NCBI GenBank assembly: GCA_900473795.1
Contig: UCMT01000019.1
Coordinates: 1-64,000, forward strand
Direction of reading: 5' to 3'
Length of the DNA: 64,000 nt
Source of the DNA: Hyphomicrobiales bacterium
GTDB lineage: Bacteria; Pseudomonadota; Alphaproteobacteria; Rhizobiales; Rhizobiaceae
The position numbers and the translations under genes were made by a program. This document shows, piece after piece, positions 38,004 through 46,153 of this stretch (within the stretch, counting starts at the first letter, position 1; every line of letters starts with the position of its first letter). The notes beneath the pieces are model-generated. The model was not told where the DNA came from, searched no databases, and saw only the letters and a program-made list of their open reading frames with translations.

Positions 38004-38131
38004 GGGAAAAGTCCGATTGCAGGAAGAGCAGGCTGCTCAGCGATAGGACTGGCGAAGTCCGGATATGTTACGCGCACTGCGAAGAAAACTTGCCGCCCGG
38101 TGTTCGATCCTCGAAACGGACGGGCGTCCAC

Positions 38132-38770
38132 CTAGCGACCGGGAGGACCAACGCTCGCCAAAAAGCCGACAACGGCGGCGACGGCCGTCGCCGCAATCGG
38201 GCTTAGATCCACAATCGTCTGCCCAGAACGGGCCCTGAGCGTAAGCCCTCTGGCCACAGCCGCTACCATCCCGGCGGTTGTTCTGGGAGAGCTTCGCAAG
38301 CTTTCGGGCCAGTTTTCAAGCAGGAGACGCGCTTCGATACGCGCTTCGAGCGCGCCGAAGCGCCGGTCCAGCTCACCCATGAAGGCCCGATTTGTGCCGG
38401 CGGCCTCCGCAAGGACGCATGAGATCAGGCATCCGCGCGTCTCTGTGTCAGATGTCGCTAGCGAGATTACCTGCTCATAAAAAGAATTCAGATCGTCCTC
38501 CAGCGAGCCATTCGGTCCCAGCGACGCGACGAGGATCGAAACGCGCGTCTCCCCGTAGCGGTCGATTGCCGCCAGAAACAGACCCTCCTTGTCGCCGTAG
38601 TTTTGATATAGGCTGGCGCGCGGCATGTTCATCGCGCGACAGAGCTTATCGACGGACGTGCCCTCATAGCCCTGCGCCCAGAAGGCCCGCATGGCCGATT
38701 CCAACGCGTCATGCCTGTCGAAACCACTTGGGCGTCCACGCTGGCGGGTCACGGATTGCCTCTCGTTCAC
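38132..38770 (-). CDS. TetR/AcrR-family regulator
   Basis: The 212-aa protein has an N-terminal helix-turn-helix (ALESAMRAFWAQGYEGTSVDKL, MNMPRASLYQNYGDKEGLF) and a ligand domain with a Cys pair region (RGCLISCVLAEAAG) typical of the subgroup controlling AhpD-like and thiol-stress genes. It is divergent from the YnjA-like gene; a perfect palindrome lies between them. Confidence 0.88.
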   Translation of the reverse strand: MNERQSVTRQRGRPSGFDRHDALESAMRAFWAQGYEGTSVDKLCRAMNMPRASLYQNYGDKEGLFLAAIDRYGETRVSILVASLGPNGSLEDDLNSFYEQVISLATSDTETRGCLISCVLAEAAGTNRAFMGELDRRFGALEARIEARLLLENWPESLRSSPRTTAGMVAAVARGLTLRARSGQTIVDLSPIAATAVAAVVGFLASVGPPGR

Positions 38771-38833
38771 TCATCACCTATTTTTGAACTGATCATTCTG
38801 AAAATAGCTGGCAATCCTTCGCGTTTCAATTAA

Positions 38834-38849
38834 AAGAATGATCATTCTT
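38834..38849. promoter_or_regulatory. TetR operator palindrome
   Basis: AAGAATGATCATTCTT is a perfect 16-bp palindrome 18 bases before the start of the YnjA-like gene. A partial copy (CTGATCATTCTG) lies at 38789-38800, next to the tetR start. Both fit a repressor that controls itself and the divergent gene. Confidence 0.75.
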
Positions 38850-38867
38850 AAATTAAGGGAGACCCAA

Positions 38868-39434
38868 ATGGATCGCATCGGCCTTATGGAAATGACACCT
38901 GAAACGCTCGAGGACTCAAGTGGCGAAGCGCATGCCCTTCTGGAAAGCGCAAAGGCGAAGCTTGGCTTTGTGCCCAACATGTACGGTTACATGGCAAAAT
39001 TGCCCCCCGTCCTTGCCAACTACATGTCCTCCTACGATGCGTTTCGCACGCAGGCGGGCTTTACGCCTGCTGAGCAGGAAACCGTCTTTCTGACCATCAG
39101 CCGCGTCAATGGGTGCACCTATTGCACGGCCGCCCATTCGATGATCGCCGACAAGAAATCAGGCGTTCCCGCCAGTTCTCTTGCCGCGCTGAGGGCAGGA
39201 GCAGAGCTGCCGGATGGTAAGCTGCAGGCCGTTGCGGCCTTCACGGAAGTCATGGTGCTGTCGCGGGGCAATCCGGGCCGTGCAGCTGTCGATGCCTTCC
39301 TCGCGGCGGGTTACACCGATCAGCACGTGCTTGGCATCGTGCTCGCCATCGCCTGTAAGACATTCTCGAACTACGTCAATCATCTTGCCGGGACACCGGT
39401 GGACAACGTCTTCGCCGCCTACAAGATTGATTGA
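38868..39434 (+). CDS. ynjA: AhpD/carboxymuconolactone decarboxylase-family protein, YnjA-like
   Basis: The ATG at 38868 follows GGGAGA. This 188-aa protein has the AhpD-core motif GCTYCTAAHSMIA (CxxC plus His), which in this family supports peroxide or thiol redox chemistry. The N-terminal FVPNMYGYMAKLPPVLANYM is characteristic of YnjA/YciW-like proteins. It is probably repressed by the divergent TetR protein and induced by oxidants or electrophiles. Confidence 0.8.
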   Translation: MDRIGLMEMTPETLEDSSGEAHALLESAKAKLGFVPNMYGYMAKLPPVLANYMSSYDAFRTQAGFTPAEQETVFLTISRVNGCTYCTAAHSMIADKKSGVPASSLAALRAGAELPDGKLQAVAAFTEVMVLSRGNPGRAAVDAFLAAGYTDQHVLGIVLAIACKTFSNYVNHLAGTPVDNVFAAYKID

Positions 39435-39670
39435 GGCTAACTTGATGACCTCCTTTCGCGGTGGGAGAGTGCCAGCTTAACCTCCTCGGTATAACCGGAG
39501 CCAGAATAACAATTGCGCTCTGAAAGCCGCCGACGGCCTATTGCCCTGTCGGCGGTTGAGCGTTGAACAGCCAACTCGGGTGGTTCAAAACGCGCCCTGG
39601 TACCCTCTATATCCACATCCACGCTTTAAGCAGTTTTACCTCAACTGATCGCGCATCCGGTAATTCCGGT
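39435..39670. other. Intergenic, contains a hairpin
   Basis: No gene is seen. An inverted repeat CCGCCGAC/GTCGGCGG (39527-39534 and 39548-39555) can form an 8-bp stem. It is not followed by a T-run, so termination is uncertain. Confidence 0.5.
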
Positions 39671-39697
39671 GTAACAAACCCTTGGCCTATCGCGTAA
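39671..39697 (+). promoter_or_regulatory. SigF-type promoter (GTAAC-N17-CGTAA)
   Basis: GTAAC at 39671-39675, then 17 bases, then CGTAA at 39693-39697. Spacing and both boxes match the sites in front of sigF and bufA exactly. It lies 27 bases before the 50-aa Tat-signal gene. Confidence 0.75.
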
Positions 39698-39723
39698 GGG
39701 GTTATACAACTCTATGATGGACA

Positions 39724-39876
39724 ATGATTGAAATGAATGATGTGGATCATCGCACCCTTTCCCGCAGAAATTTTCTGTTATCTGCCGTTATTGTGCCCGC
39801 CGGGCTTACAGGACCTGCAACGACAATTCCCTACGAAAATAAAGAGCCGCTACCCGAGGTGGCCCCTGAAAATTAA
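39724..39876 (+). CDS. 50-aa Tat-signal peptide, truncated gene or miniprotein
   Basis: This short frame encodes a twin-arginine signal (HRTLSRRNFLLSAVIVPAGL) and only about 20 residues beyond it (TIPYENKEPLPEVAPEN) before a TAA. A SigF-type promoter precedes it, which argues it is or was a real gene. It could be the 5' stub of a larger Tat-exported redox enzyme cut by a deletion, or a genuine small exported peptide. No downstream continuation was found in any frame. Confidence 0.5.
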   Translation: MIEMNDVDHRTLSRRNFLLSAVIVPAGLTGPATTIPYENKEPLPEVAPEN

Positions 39877-39935
39877 AGGGGCACGGATATACGGTAGACG
39901 ATCCTGTTGCTGACGACGATCGAAGTCGATCGAAA

Positions 39936-40616
39936 TCAAGGCAATGTTTTCAGATAGTCCTCAAAACGTTTTCCCACCTCCGGCCGAAAGAGCCTTCCTG
40001 TTCGCTCGACAACTTCGATGCGATCGACACGCAAATTGCGGAAGTCATCTTTTGTTTCGCACCATATCGTCAGAAGCCAGACGTCGTCGAACACCGTCAG
40101 TCCTACCGGGCGCGCAACGCGCTGACTTCTGACCTCTCTCAGATCCAGGTATTGAATATCAAGCGAGGCTCTCTCCCTGACCGCGTTTCGCAGGAGACCA
40201 AGATGGGTGCCGGCTTTGGTGCCCTCTTGAGAGTGTCGGGAAACGGCCCGTAATGGTAGCCGAGTGTAGGCCTCACCAGCTTCGCCATCCATAGCGGCAC
40301 TGACCTTGGCGGAAACACGCCGGGCAGCGTCGGACAGTTCGCTATCTCCACGTGCTGCAATTAGGCGCGTGCCCAGCATGATCGCCTCTAATTCATCTGC
40401 ATCGAACTGGAGTGGAGGCAGAAAATATCCTCGCTCCATTTGATAGCCGATACCGGCCTCGCCGCGGACGGGCGCACCCATGGCCTGCAGAGTTGCCATG
40501 TCCCTGTAGATCGTTCGGATCGAGACGTTGAGGTCAACTGCCAACGTTTCGGCCGAAACAGGGTTCAGCCGACCGCGAAGATGGTCCAATAGTGCGAAGA
40601 GTCGAAGCGTGCGCAT
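39936..40616 (-). CDS. YafY-type HTH/WYL-domain regulator
   Basis: The 226-aa protein has an N-terminal winged helix (LSRR-free DeoR-like: VSAETLAVDLNVSIRTIYRDMATLQ), a linker (GYQMERGYFLPPLQFDADEL) and a WYL domain (ERASLDIQYLDL, ARPVGLTVFDDVWLLTIWCE). WYL domains bind nucleic acid or small ligands. It is divergent from the monooxygenase-like gene at 40699, its probable target. Confidence 0.87.
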   Translation of the reverse strand: MRTLRLFALLDHLRGRLNPVSAETLAVDLNVSIRTIYRDMATLQAMGAPVRGEAGIGYQMERGYFLPPLQFDADELEAIMLGTRLIAARGDSELSDAARRVSAKVSAAMDGEAGEAYTRLPLRAVSRHSQEGTKAGTHLGLLRNAVRERASLDIQYLDLREVRSQRVARPVGLTVFDDVWLLTIWCETKDDFRNLRVDRIEVVERTGRLFRPEVGKRFEDYLKTLP

Positions 40617-40698
40617 GGATCACGATCGCATATCACTCCTGCCGGAAACTGTCAGGGTAAAAACGGTATCGGCTGGCTTCAACTTCAAAGGAGCTGTC

Positions 40699-41295
40699 AT
40701 GACCACCCCATATTACGAGATCGTCACCTATACCGTGGCAGATGCACGCAAAGCCGATACCGCCCGCGCCGCCGCACAGGAATTGCTTGGGACCTTACCC
40801 GGCTTCATCCACTGGACAGCCTTTACAGGAGCGGGCAATGCCGACGCACGTGTCGACCTGGTTGCATGGTGCAGTCTTGAGGAAGCCCGTTCGGCTGCAA
40901 ACGCGGTTGGAAGCAATCCCGAATTCGCGGACTTCCGGTCATCCGTCGCCAATCTTGTCAGTATGGAACACTACCGGCTGCCTCAGAGTGCACCGCACCC
41001 CATCGTCAGCGAAAATGGCGTAGAGATTGGACGTTTCCGCCTGAAGCCAGGGGTAAATGAGGCTGATATGCGTAGAGCCCATGCCGCGATGGTCGAGAGG
41101 CATCTCGCAGCGCAGACAGGCTGGCGTCGCCAACATCTGATCAAACTTGATGGCGGGGTCTTTCTTGATCTTGCATTCGCGGATGCGCGCGTTCGCGCCG
41201 AAACGATCTGTGCAAGCTGGAGCGGGCAGGCTGATTGCGATGCGTTTCTTGCGCTGATCGAACCGGAAAGCATGGAATTCGGAGCTGTGCTTTAA
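40699..41295 (+). CDS. Antibiotic-biosynthesis-monooxygenase-like protein
   Basis: The start at ATG 40699 follows AAAGGAGC. The 198-aa protein seems to contain two ferredoxin-like alpha+beta repeats: ELLGTLPGFIHWTAFTG and later FRLKPGVNEADMRRAHAAMV. These resemble dimeric alpha-beta-barrel (ABM/NIPSNAP-type) proteins. No catalytic residues can be assigned. It is probably controlled by the divergent YafY-type regulator. Confidence 0.6.
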   Translation: MTTPYYEIVTYTVADARKADTARAAAQELLGTLPGFIHWTAFTGAGNADARVDLVAWCSLEEARSAANAVGSNPEFADFRSSVANLVSMEHYRLPQSAPHPIVSENGVEIGRFRLKPGVNEADMRRAHAAMVERHLAAQTGWRRQHLIKLDGGVFLDLAFADARVRAETICASWSGQADCDAFLALIEPESMEFGAVL

Positions 41296-41318
41296 GCCGA
41301 CGTGGAACATCACTACCA

Positions 41319-41345
41319 ACCCGGTTGATGTAAACCGGGTCTTTT
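41319..41345 (+). terminator. Rho-independent terminator
   Basis: ACCCGGTT (41319-41326), a 6-base loop and AACCGGGT (41333-41340) form a perfect 8-bp stem, followed by CTTTT. It lies 24 bases after the stop of the monooxygenase-like gene and also faces the resolvase remnant. Confidence 0.8.
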
Positions 41346-41348
41346 CGA

Positions 41349-41885
41349 TCATTTTGCGAATGGCGCGCGGCGCTGAAGGAGCCGCTCGCCATCGTTGCGA
41401 AGTTCACCGTTGGGGCCGACAACTCGATAGAGTGTCTGTCTGGTGATTCCGAGTTCAGCGCAAAGATCGGCCACCTTCGTCTCAGGTTGTCCCATCGAAG
41501 CGCACGCAAGTCGCAGCTTTGCCGCTGTCATCTTGAAGGGACGCCCACCGTGCCGGCCACGCGCACGTGCCGATGCCAGCCCGGCCTTTGTGCGTTCGGA
41601 GATCAACTCGCGTTCGAACTCGGCCAGGCCGGCAAAGATCGCGAAGACCAGCCGTCCATTGGCGGTCGTGGTATCGATTGAGGCTCCCTCGCCAGCCAAA
41701 ATCTTCAGGCCGACATTCCGTTTCGTGAGATCACCGACAAGGTTGACGAGGTGGCGAAGATCACGCCCGAGGCGGTCAAGTTTCCAGACGGCGGGTGTGT
41801 CACCGGCGCGCAACGCTTTGAGATCTCCCTCGACTGGATCAACGACGAGCAGCTTCGTAAAACCAACACTGCGACCTCCTCAAGA
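41349..41885 (-). pseudogene. Serine recombinase (resolvase) lacking its N-terminus
   Basis: The frame starts abruptly within the catalytic domain (KALRAGDTPAVWKLDRLGRDL) and runs through IDTTTANGRLVFAIFAGLAEFE to the C-terminal helix-turn-helix (TKVADLCAELGITRQTLYRVV). The first roughly 60 residues with the catalytic Ser are missing. Upstream it is joined to an IS66 fragment. It is a relative of, but clearly different from, the intact resolvase at 45333-45992. Confidence 0.8.
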
Positions 41886-41977
41886 ATTCTCGCTTCTTCT
41901 TCAGGCGTCCAACTCCGTCGCTGGCGCCGCCCCGTGATCAGCTCGACGTCGGTACGGCCCTTCATGCCTGTCTTCAT
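41886..41977 (-). pseudogene. IS66-family orfA/tnpA N-terminal fragment
   Basis: About 30 codons, reading DVELITGRRQRRSWTPEEEA, match the N-terminus of the IS66-family small helix-turn-helix protein. The fragment is then fused to resolvase sequence. It marks an old insertion or recombination scar that was later hit by the Tn3-type element nearby. Confidence 0.6.
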
Positions 41978-42034
41978 CTATGGCTTCATCCATGACTCCA
42001 AGCATGGCATCAACGCGATCTCTATCCATTCCAA

Positions 42035-45000
42035 TCAGCTCCTATCCACGGAGGGTCCGTCCCCGCAAAGGTACGGAATGCGACATAGGATTTTTGCCAA
42101 AGCATTGAAGTCTTGGCTAATTTGAGGTTTTTTGGTCCCCCATTGGCGGCCTGGTTTCAAGGGCCGGTTTTCAGGGGGGAGGATCCCGAAGCTGTATGCG
42201 AGCTTTTTGTCGGAGAAATCGTATTCCCCGAGCATGTTGATGTGAGCCCACGACTGCGGCGAATGGGCCTTGATGGTCTTCATCATCTCGGCGTGCGTTT
42301 CGGGATCGGCCGACCGAAGGCGCGTTTCAAGATAGAGATAATTCCAGCAGATAATGGCATTCTTGATCAGGCGGTTGCAAGCTTCGGCGATCTGCTGATC
42401 TTCCTGCAGGGCGAAGATGAATTCGCGTGGGCTGCCAACGGCGACTGCGCGCGTAAACCGGTTGGCCAGTTCGACTTTGTTGAGCATGGCTTCGATGTCC
42501 ATTCGCAGATCGACACGATCGATGTAGCGCAGGATGAACAGGGTTTTGACGATGCGCCCGAACGCCTTGAGTGCTGTATATAGACTGTTCTGCCTTGAGT
42601 AGGAGTTGAGCCTCCGGAAAATGTCCGAGGCCGTCGTTTCCTTGAGTTTGATGGTCACCATGAACCGGAGGATTTCCTCCCAATGGGTGCGGACGACGTC
42701 TTCGTCGACATATTTATCCGGCTGTATCGCCCAGGTTTTCCGGCTTTCGTGGGCCATTGACTTGAAGCCGTAGAGGGTTTGGCGCTTCAGCCCCTTGATC
42801 CTGGGTGCATAGGAAATGTCGATGAGATAGGTGGCGGCGAAGATTGCCTCGGAGTATCCATGGGTATCGGTCGAATGGATCGTCGACTTGACCACGTCGT
42901 TGTGCATCAGCCCGTCGATGACGTAAGCGCTGTCGCGCTCGGCGGCGCTGAAGACGGTGGAATACCAGAGCAGGATTTTGTCGCTGACATAGGTGTAGGC
43001 GCTGCTTCCCTGACCTTTGCCGAAATATTTGAAGGAGTGGCTGGCGTTCAGGGAATCGACGGTGACCTCGAACTTTTGGCCGTCGCTGGCTGTATGGGTC
43101 TGGTCGGTTTTGCGGCGATAGATTTCCGGGAGATCGAGACTGTCCATGAAGGTGACGATGCGGTCATTGGCGGCGATGAGGTTTTCCTTGGAGAAGTGCC
43201 AGTTGACGGCGTGGTCAAGCGCGTCTTCCTTGATCGAGCCGGAAATGCGCGCCATTTTCCGCAGACCGATACCGCATCCCAATCCAATCACGCCGGCCAG
43301 GAGAACGGCGGTCGAAACCGGTCGGGCGTATTGCTGGCGCAGGTGCGACAGGCTGTCGGCAAAGCCGCTGGCCACATTGACGGTATTGAGGATTTCCGAC
43401 AGCGGCACATAGTGCCGTTGCGGCAAGACCTTGGAAAGTGCTGCCGTTTCGACCTCCTCCTGCTTGGGCGTGTTGAGCTTGATATGGCCGGCTGCTGTGA
43501 CCGTCGCATGGAGGTTTTTGCCCTCTGCGATGTTGCTGTTGGTCAGAAGGAACTGGGCATTGAGGGCTTGCTTTAACACCGAAAGCACGGTTTCCGGGTT
43601 CGAGAACCGGGTCATTCCTGCTCGTTCCAGCAGCTGGTCGCGATCGCGCCGCCAGCGCTCACCGCTGATCAGGTAGCCGTCCAGGGGCTGATATTTGTAG
43701 GATTGGGGAAGGTTCACGCCCCCGGCCTTGATTGCTTTGGTGACGTGCTGGAACAGCATGACCTTATAAAGCGACGGCCGGAAATCCGCACCGCCTCCGA
43801 CCGCTTTGCGCTCAGTGGGATCGAGAAACCCGGAGGGCGCCGATCTGGTAACCTGACCATCGGCTTTGCGGAAATGCACCAGCGCCGCCAGCAGCGGCTT
43901 GATATGTGGTTCCACTTGGAAGGACAGGGACTTCATGACGCCCGACACCTGGTTTTGCAGGCGACGGGATCTGGCTTCCAGAATGTCGTAATAGCGGGCG
44001 TCCTCGGTCTGCGAGACGCTCCCGTCATCCTTCATGTCTTTCAGAATGGCATCGGACAACACCGGTTCCGCATCGACCGGAAACAGCAGGATATGCAGGC
44101 TGTGCAGCTTGTCGGCGTCGGTGAGGTCGTCGGCTTCGAACACGCCGCGCAGGGTCGCCATGGCGGATTGGAAATGATCCTCGAAAGCCTGTATGCGAGC
44201 CCGTAGTTTTGCGGCCTGAGATTTCCTCTCGATATAGCACCAATCCTTGAACTCGCGGGTTGCCGCACTCTCGGTTGCCTTGACGGAGCTGAGCAGCGTG
44301 GCGACGAGATTGTCCTGGAGGGTGAAGTATTGATGGACGACAAAGGCGATGAGGTGGAGATAGCGGTCTGCCGGCTTTCGACGCCGCAGATCGTGAGGAT
44401 CTGATTTCATCACAGCCAGCGCGTAGTTGCGTGCGCTGTTTCGATCCCAGCCCAACATCTCGATGAGTGGCTCGAGCTGCTGGAACAGCGTCGAGAGATC
44501 CGTGTGATTGGCCAGCCTGTCCTTGACGGATCGGGGACGGACGGATTGCGAATTTTGCTTCAGGACAGCCAGGCGGCTGCGCATGATCCCGTCGGTTTCC
44601 TGGCCCTCGCCCAGAAGCAGGTCGAGTTCGGCTTTGAGTTTTTCGGGCAGGTGGGCTTCGACCAAAGCCATCTCGCGGGTTCTGAATCGACCGATGGCGG
44701 ACAGGATCAACTCCTGCAAACGACGGTAGCCCGGGAGTGCGATCCGGTTCGTCAGCAGATGTTCAACTGCGGCATGGAAAATGGCTTTTGGTTTTTCGTG
44801 CGCCCTGACCTTCTGGTCGATCAAGTGAGACAGATGCGTCTCGCCGTCGCCCTTCAGAGCCCGGAATCCTGCCAGGCGTTCTATGGCGCGCTCGTGGCGC
44901 TGACGCGTCCGATCCTGGTAGCCGCTGGCCTCGAACATTGCCGCGTCATGCCCAAGCCTGCCGGCGACGTATGCAATGTCGTTGGCGTGGAATGTCTCCG

Positions 45001-45202
45001 GAGCGAAGCATCGCCGGCTATGGCGGAAATAGCCGGCATTCAGACAAAATCCGATTTGGTGAACTGGATCTCGCAATTGCTGGGCCTCCTTTTGGAAGCT
45101 GAGTGGCAAATCGAAGGCAGCCCTACGCTGGGCGGCGTTCATCCGAGGTGGCGTGTCGAAGGCACTCTGTTCGGCCGGCGAGAGAATTTGCATGCGTGGC
45201 AT
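42035..45202 (-). CDS. tnpA: Tn3-family transposase
   Basis: The start at ATG 45202 gives 1055 aa, the usual size. The N-terminal DUF4158-like region (QILSPAEQSAFDTPP) is followed by the DDE catalytic domain with STDTHGYSEAIFAATYLI, the conserved KETTASDIFRRLNSYSRQN segment and HINMLGEYDF near the end. The reading frame has no stop inside the element: it reads through the left inverted repeat (residues ILCRIPYLCGDGP) and ends at a TGA at 42035-42037 in host DNA. C-terminal length therefore depends on the insertion site. Confidence 0.93.
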   Translation of the reverse strand: MPRMQILSPAEQSAFDTPPRMNAAQRRAAFDLPLSFQKEAQQLRDPVHQIGFCLNAGYFRHSRRCFAPETFHANDIAYVAGRLGHDAAMFEASGYQDRTRQRHERAIERLAGFRALKGDGETHLSHLIDQKVRAHEKPKAIFHAAVEHLLTNRIALPGYRRLQELILSAIGRFRTREMALVEAHLPEKLKAELDLLLGEGQETDGIMRSRLAVLKQNSQSVRPRSVKDRLANHTDLSTLFQQLEPLIEMLGWDRNSARNYALAVMKSDPHDLRRRKPADRYLHLIAFVVHQYFTLQDNLVATLLSSVKATESAATREFKDWCYIERKSQAAKLRARIQAFEDHFQSAMATLRGVFEADDLTDADKLHSLHILLFPVDAEPVLSDAILKDMKDDGSVSQTEDARYYDILEARSRRLQNQVSGVMKSLSFQVEPHIKPLLAALVHFRKADGQVTRSAPSGFLDPTERKAVGGGADFRPSLYKVMLFQHVTKAIKAGGVNLPQSYKYQPLDGYLISGERWRRDRDQLLERAGMTRFSNPETVLSVLKQALNAQFLLTNSNIAEGKNLHATVTAAGHIKLNTPKQEEVETAALSKVLPQRHYVPLSEILNTVNVASGFADSLSHLRQQYARPVSTAVLLAGVIGLGCGIGLRKMARISGSIKEDALDHAVNWHFSKENLIAANDRIVTFMDSLDLPEIYRRKTDQTHTASDGQKFEVTVDSLNASHSFKYFGKGQGSSAYTYVSDKILLWYSTVFSAAERDSAYVIDGLMHNDVVKSTIHSTDTHGYSEAIFAATYLIDISYAPRIKGLKRQTLYGFKSMAHESRKTWAIQPDKYVDEDVVRTHWEEILRFMVTIKLKETTASDIFRRLNSYSRQNSLYTALKAFGRIVKTLFILRYIDRVDLRMDIEAMLNKVELANRFTRAVAVGSPREFIFALQEDQQIAEACNRLIKNAIICWNYLYLETRLRSADPETHAEMMKTIKAHSPQSWAHINMLGEYDFSDKKLAYSFGILPPENRPLKPGRQWGTKKPQISQDFNALAKILCRIPYLCGDGPSVDRS
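42053..42093. repeat. Left terminal inverted repeat of the Tn3-type element
   Basis: It begins GGGTCCGTCCCCGCAAAGG at 42053 and ends ...CATAGGATTT at 42093. It matches the right repeat with two mismatches. Read on the minus strand it also encodes the last residues of the transposase. Confidence 0.92.
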
Positions 45203-45332
45203 GGATTGTGTCTCTTTTCGTTTCAGATGAGGTTTAGTATCCTTTATCTGTGAGACGGGATATGATACATATCTGATCATGCTGGCAGCACGTTTTGCCG
45301 GCGTCACACAAACGACCGTCTGTGAAACATTC
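45203..45332. promoter_or_regulatory. Probable res site between tnpA and tnpR
   Basis: This 130-base gap between divergent transposase and resolvase genes is where Tn3 elements carry res. It contains dyad-like sequence GATATG-ATA-CATATC (about 45257-45271) and other AT-rich repeats. Exact subsites cannot be fixed by eye. Confidence 0.55.
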
Positions 45333-45992
45333 ATGAAGCTCGGATACGCGCGGATTTCCAAAGCAGACGGCTCGCAGACCCTCGACCTGCAGTTGGATGC
45401 GCTCACTGCTGCTGACGTCGCTCCCGATCACGTTTACAAGGACGAAGCGTCAGGAAAGCGGGATGATCGTCCGGGGTTGGAAGCCTGCCTGAAAGCACTG
45501 CGTGCAGGCGACACTCTTTATATATGGAAGCTCGACCGGCTGGGACGCGATCTCAAGCACCTGGTCACCACTGTGCGTAGTCTCTCGGAACGAGGCGTTG
45601 GCCTCTGCGTCCTCACCGGCCAGGGGGCCGATATCGACACCACCACATCGAGCGGCAAACTGATATTCGGGATATTCGCGGCCCTGGCCGAATTCGAGGG
45701 CGATCTCATTCGCGAACGCACCATGGCGGGCCTAGCCGCCGCGCGGGCGCGCGGCCGTAAAGGTGGTCGACAATTCGAGTTGACCAAAAACCAGATCCGC
45801 CTGGCCCAATCCGCGATGGCCAATCGCGACACCAATATCGCGGATCTATGCCGTGAACTCGGCATCAGCCGCGCGACGCTCTACCGCTACGTCGGACCGG
45901 CCGGCCAGCTGCGTGATCACGCAAGGCGTGTCCTGAAAGTCGAGCGCGAAACGTTGCCTCGCCAGAAGACCCAGACTGCCACCAGCGCCTAA
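45333..45992 (+). CDS. tnpR: Serine resolvase of the Tn3-type element
   Basis: The start at ATG 45333 gives 219 aa. The catalytic Ser is in GYARISKADG (residue about 9), then IWKLDRLGRDLKHL, IDTTTSSGKLIFGIFAALAEFE and RERTMAGLAAARARGRKGGR. The C-terminal helix-turn-helix is NIADLCRELGISRATLYRYV. It resolves cointegrates at the adjacent res region and is divergent from tnpA. Confidence 0.92.
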   Translation: MKLGYARISKADGSQTLDLQLDALTAADVAPDHVYKDEASGKRDDRPGLEACLKALRAGDTLYIWKLDRLGRDLKHLVTTVRSLSERGVGLCVLTGQGADIDTTTSSGKLIFGIFAALAEFEGDLIRERTMAGLAAARARGRKGGRQFELTKNQIRLAQSAMANRDTNIADLCRELGISRATLYRYVGPAGQLRDHARRVLKVERETLPRQKTQTATSA

Positions 45993-46029
45993 CCGGCAGA
46001 TATCCTGATACAGTAAATCATAGCATCGG

Positions 46030-46071
46030 AAATCCTATGTCGCATTCTGTACCTTTGCGGGGATGGACCCC
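46030..46071. repeat. Right terminal inverted repeat of the Tn3-type element
   Basis: The reverse complement of the left end; it starts AAATCCTATGTCGCATTC and ends GGACCCC. It has one more terminal G/C than the left copy and is directly followed by the target duplication ACGGA. Confidence 0.92.
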
Positions 46072-46153
46072 ACGGAGGAGCATATCTCGCGGCCTAATTC
46101 CCGGAATGAAAGGTGGGGTGTTCGAATTTACCTCTCGCCGGATCACCACAAGG

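Larger units (their letters stand above)
42053..46071. mobile_element. Complete Tn3-family transposon (tnpA, tnpR only)
   Basis: The roughly 4.0-kb element is bounded by near-identical inverted repeats (42053-42093 and 46030-46071) and flanked by the direct repeat ACGGA (42048-42052 and 46072-46076), the 5-bp duplication expected for Tn3 transposition. It carries only a transposase and a divergent serine resolvase with the res region between them. There is no cargo. The matching duplication implies a fairly recent insertion into the IS66/resolvase debris. Confidence 0.92.

Noticed and set aside
39527..39555. Hairpin after the YnjA-like gene as a terminator
   Set aside because: The stem is good but there is no T-run after it and the loop is long, so termination cannot be claimed.
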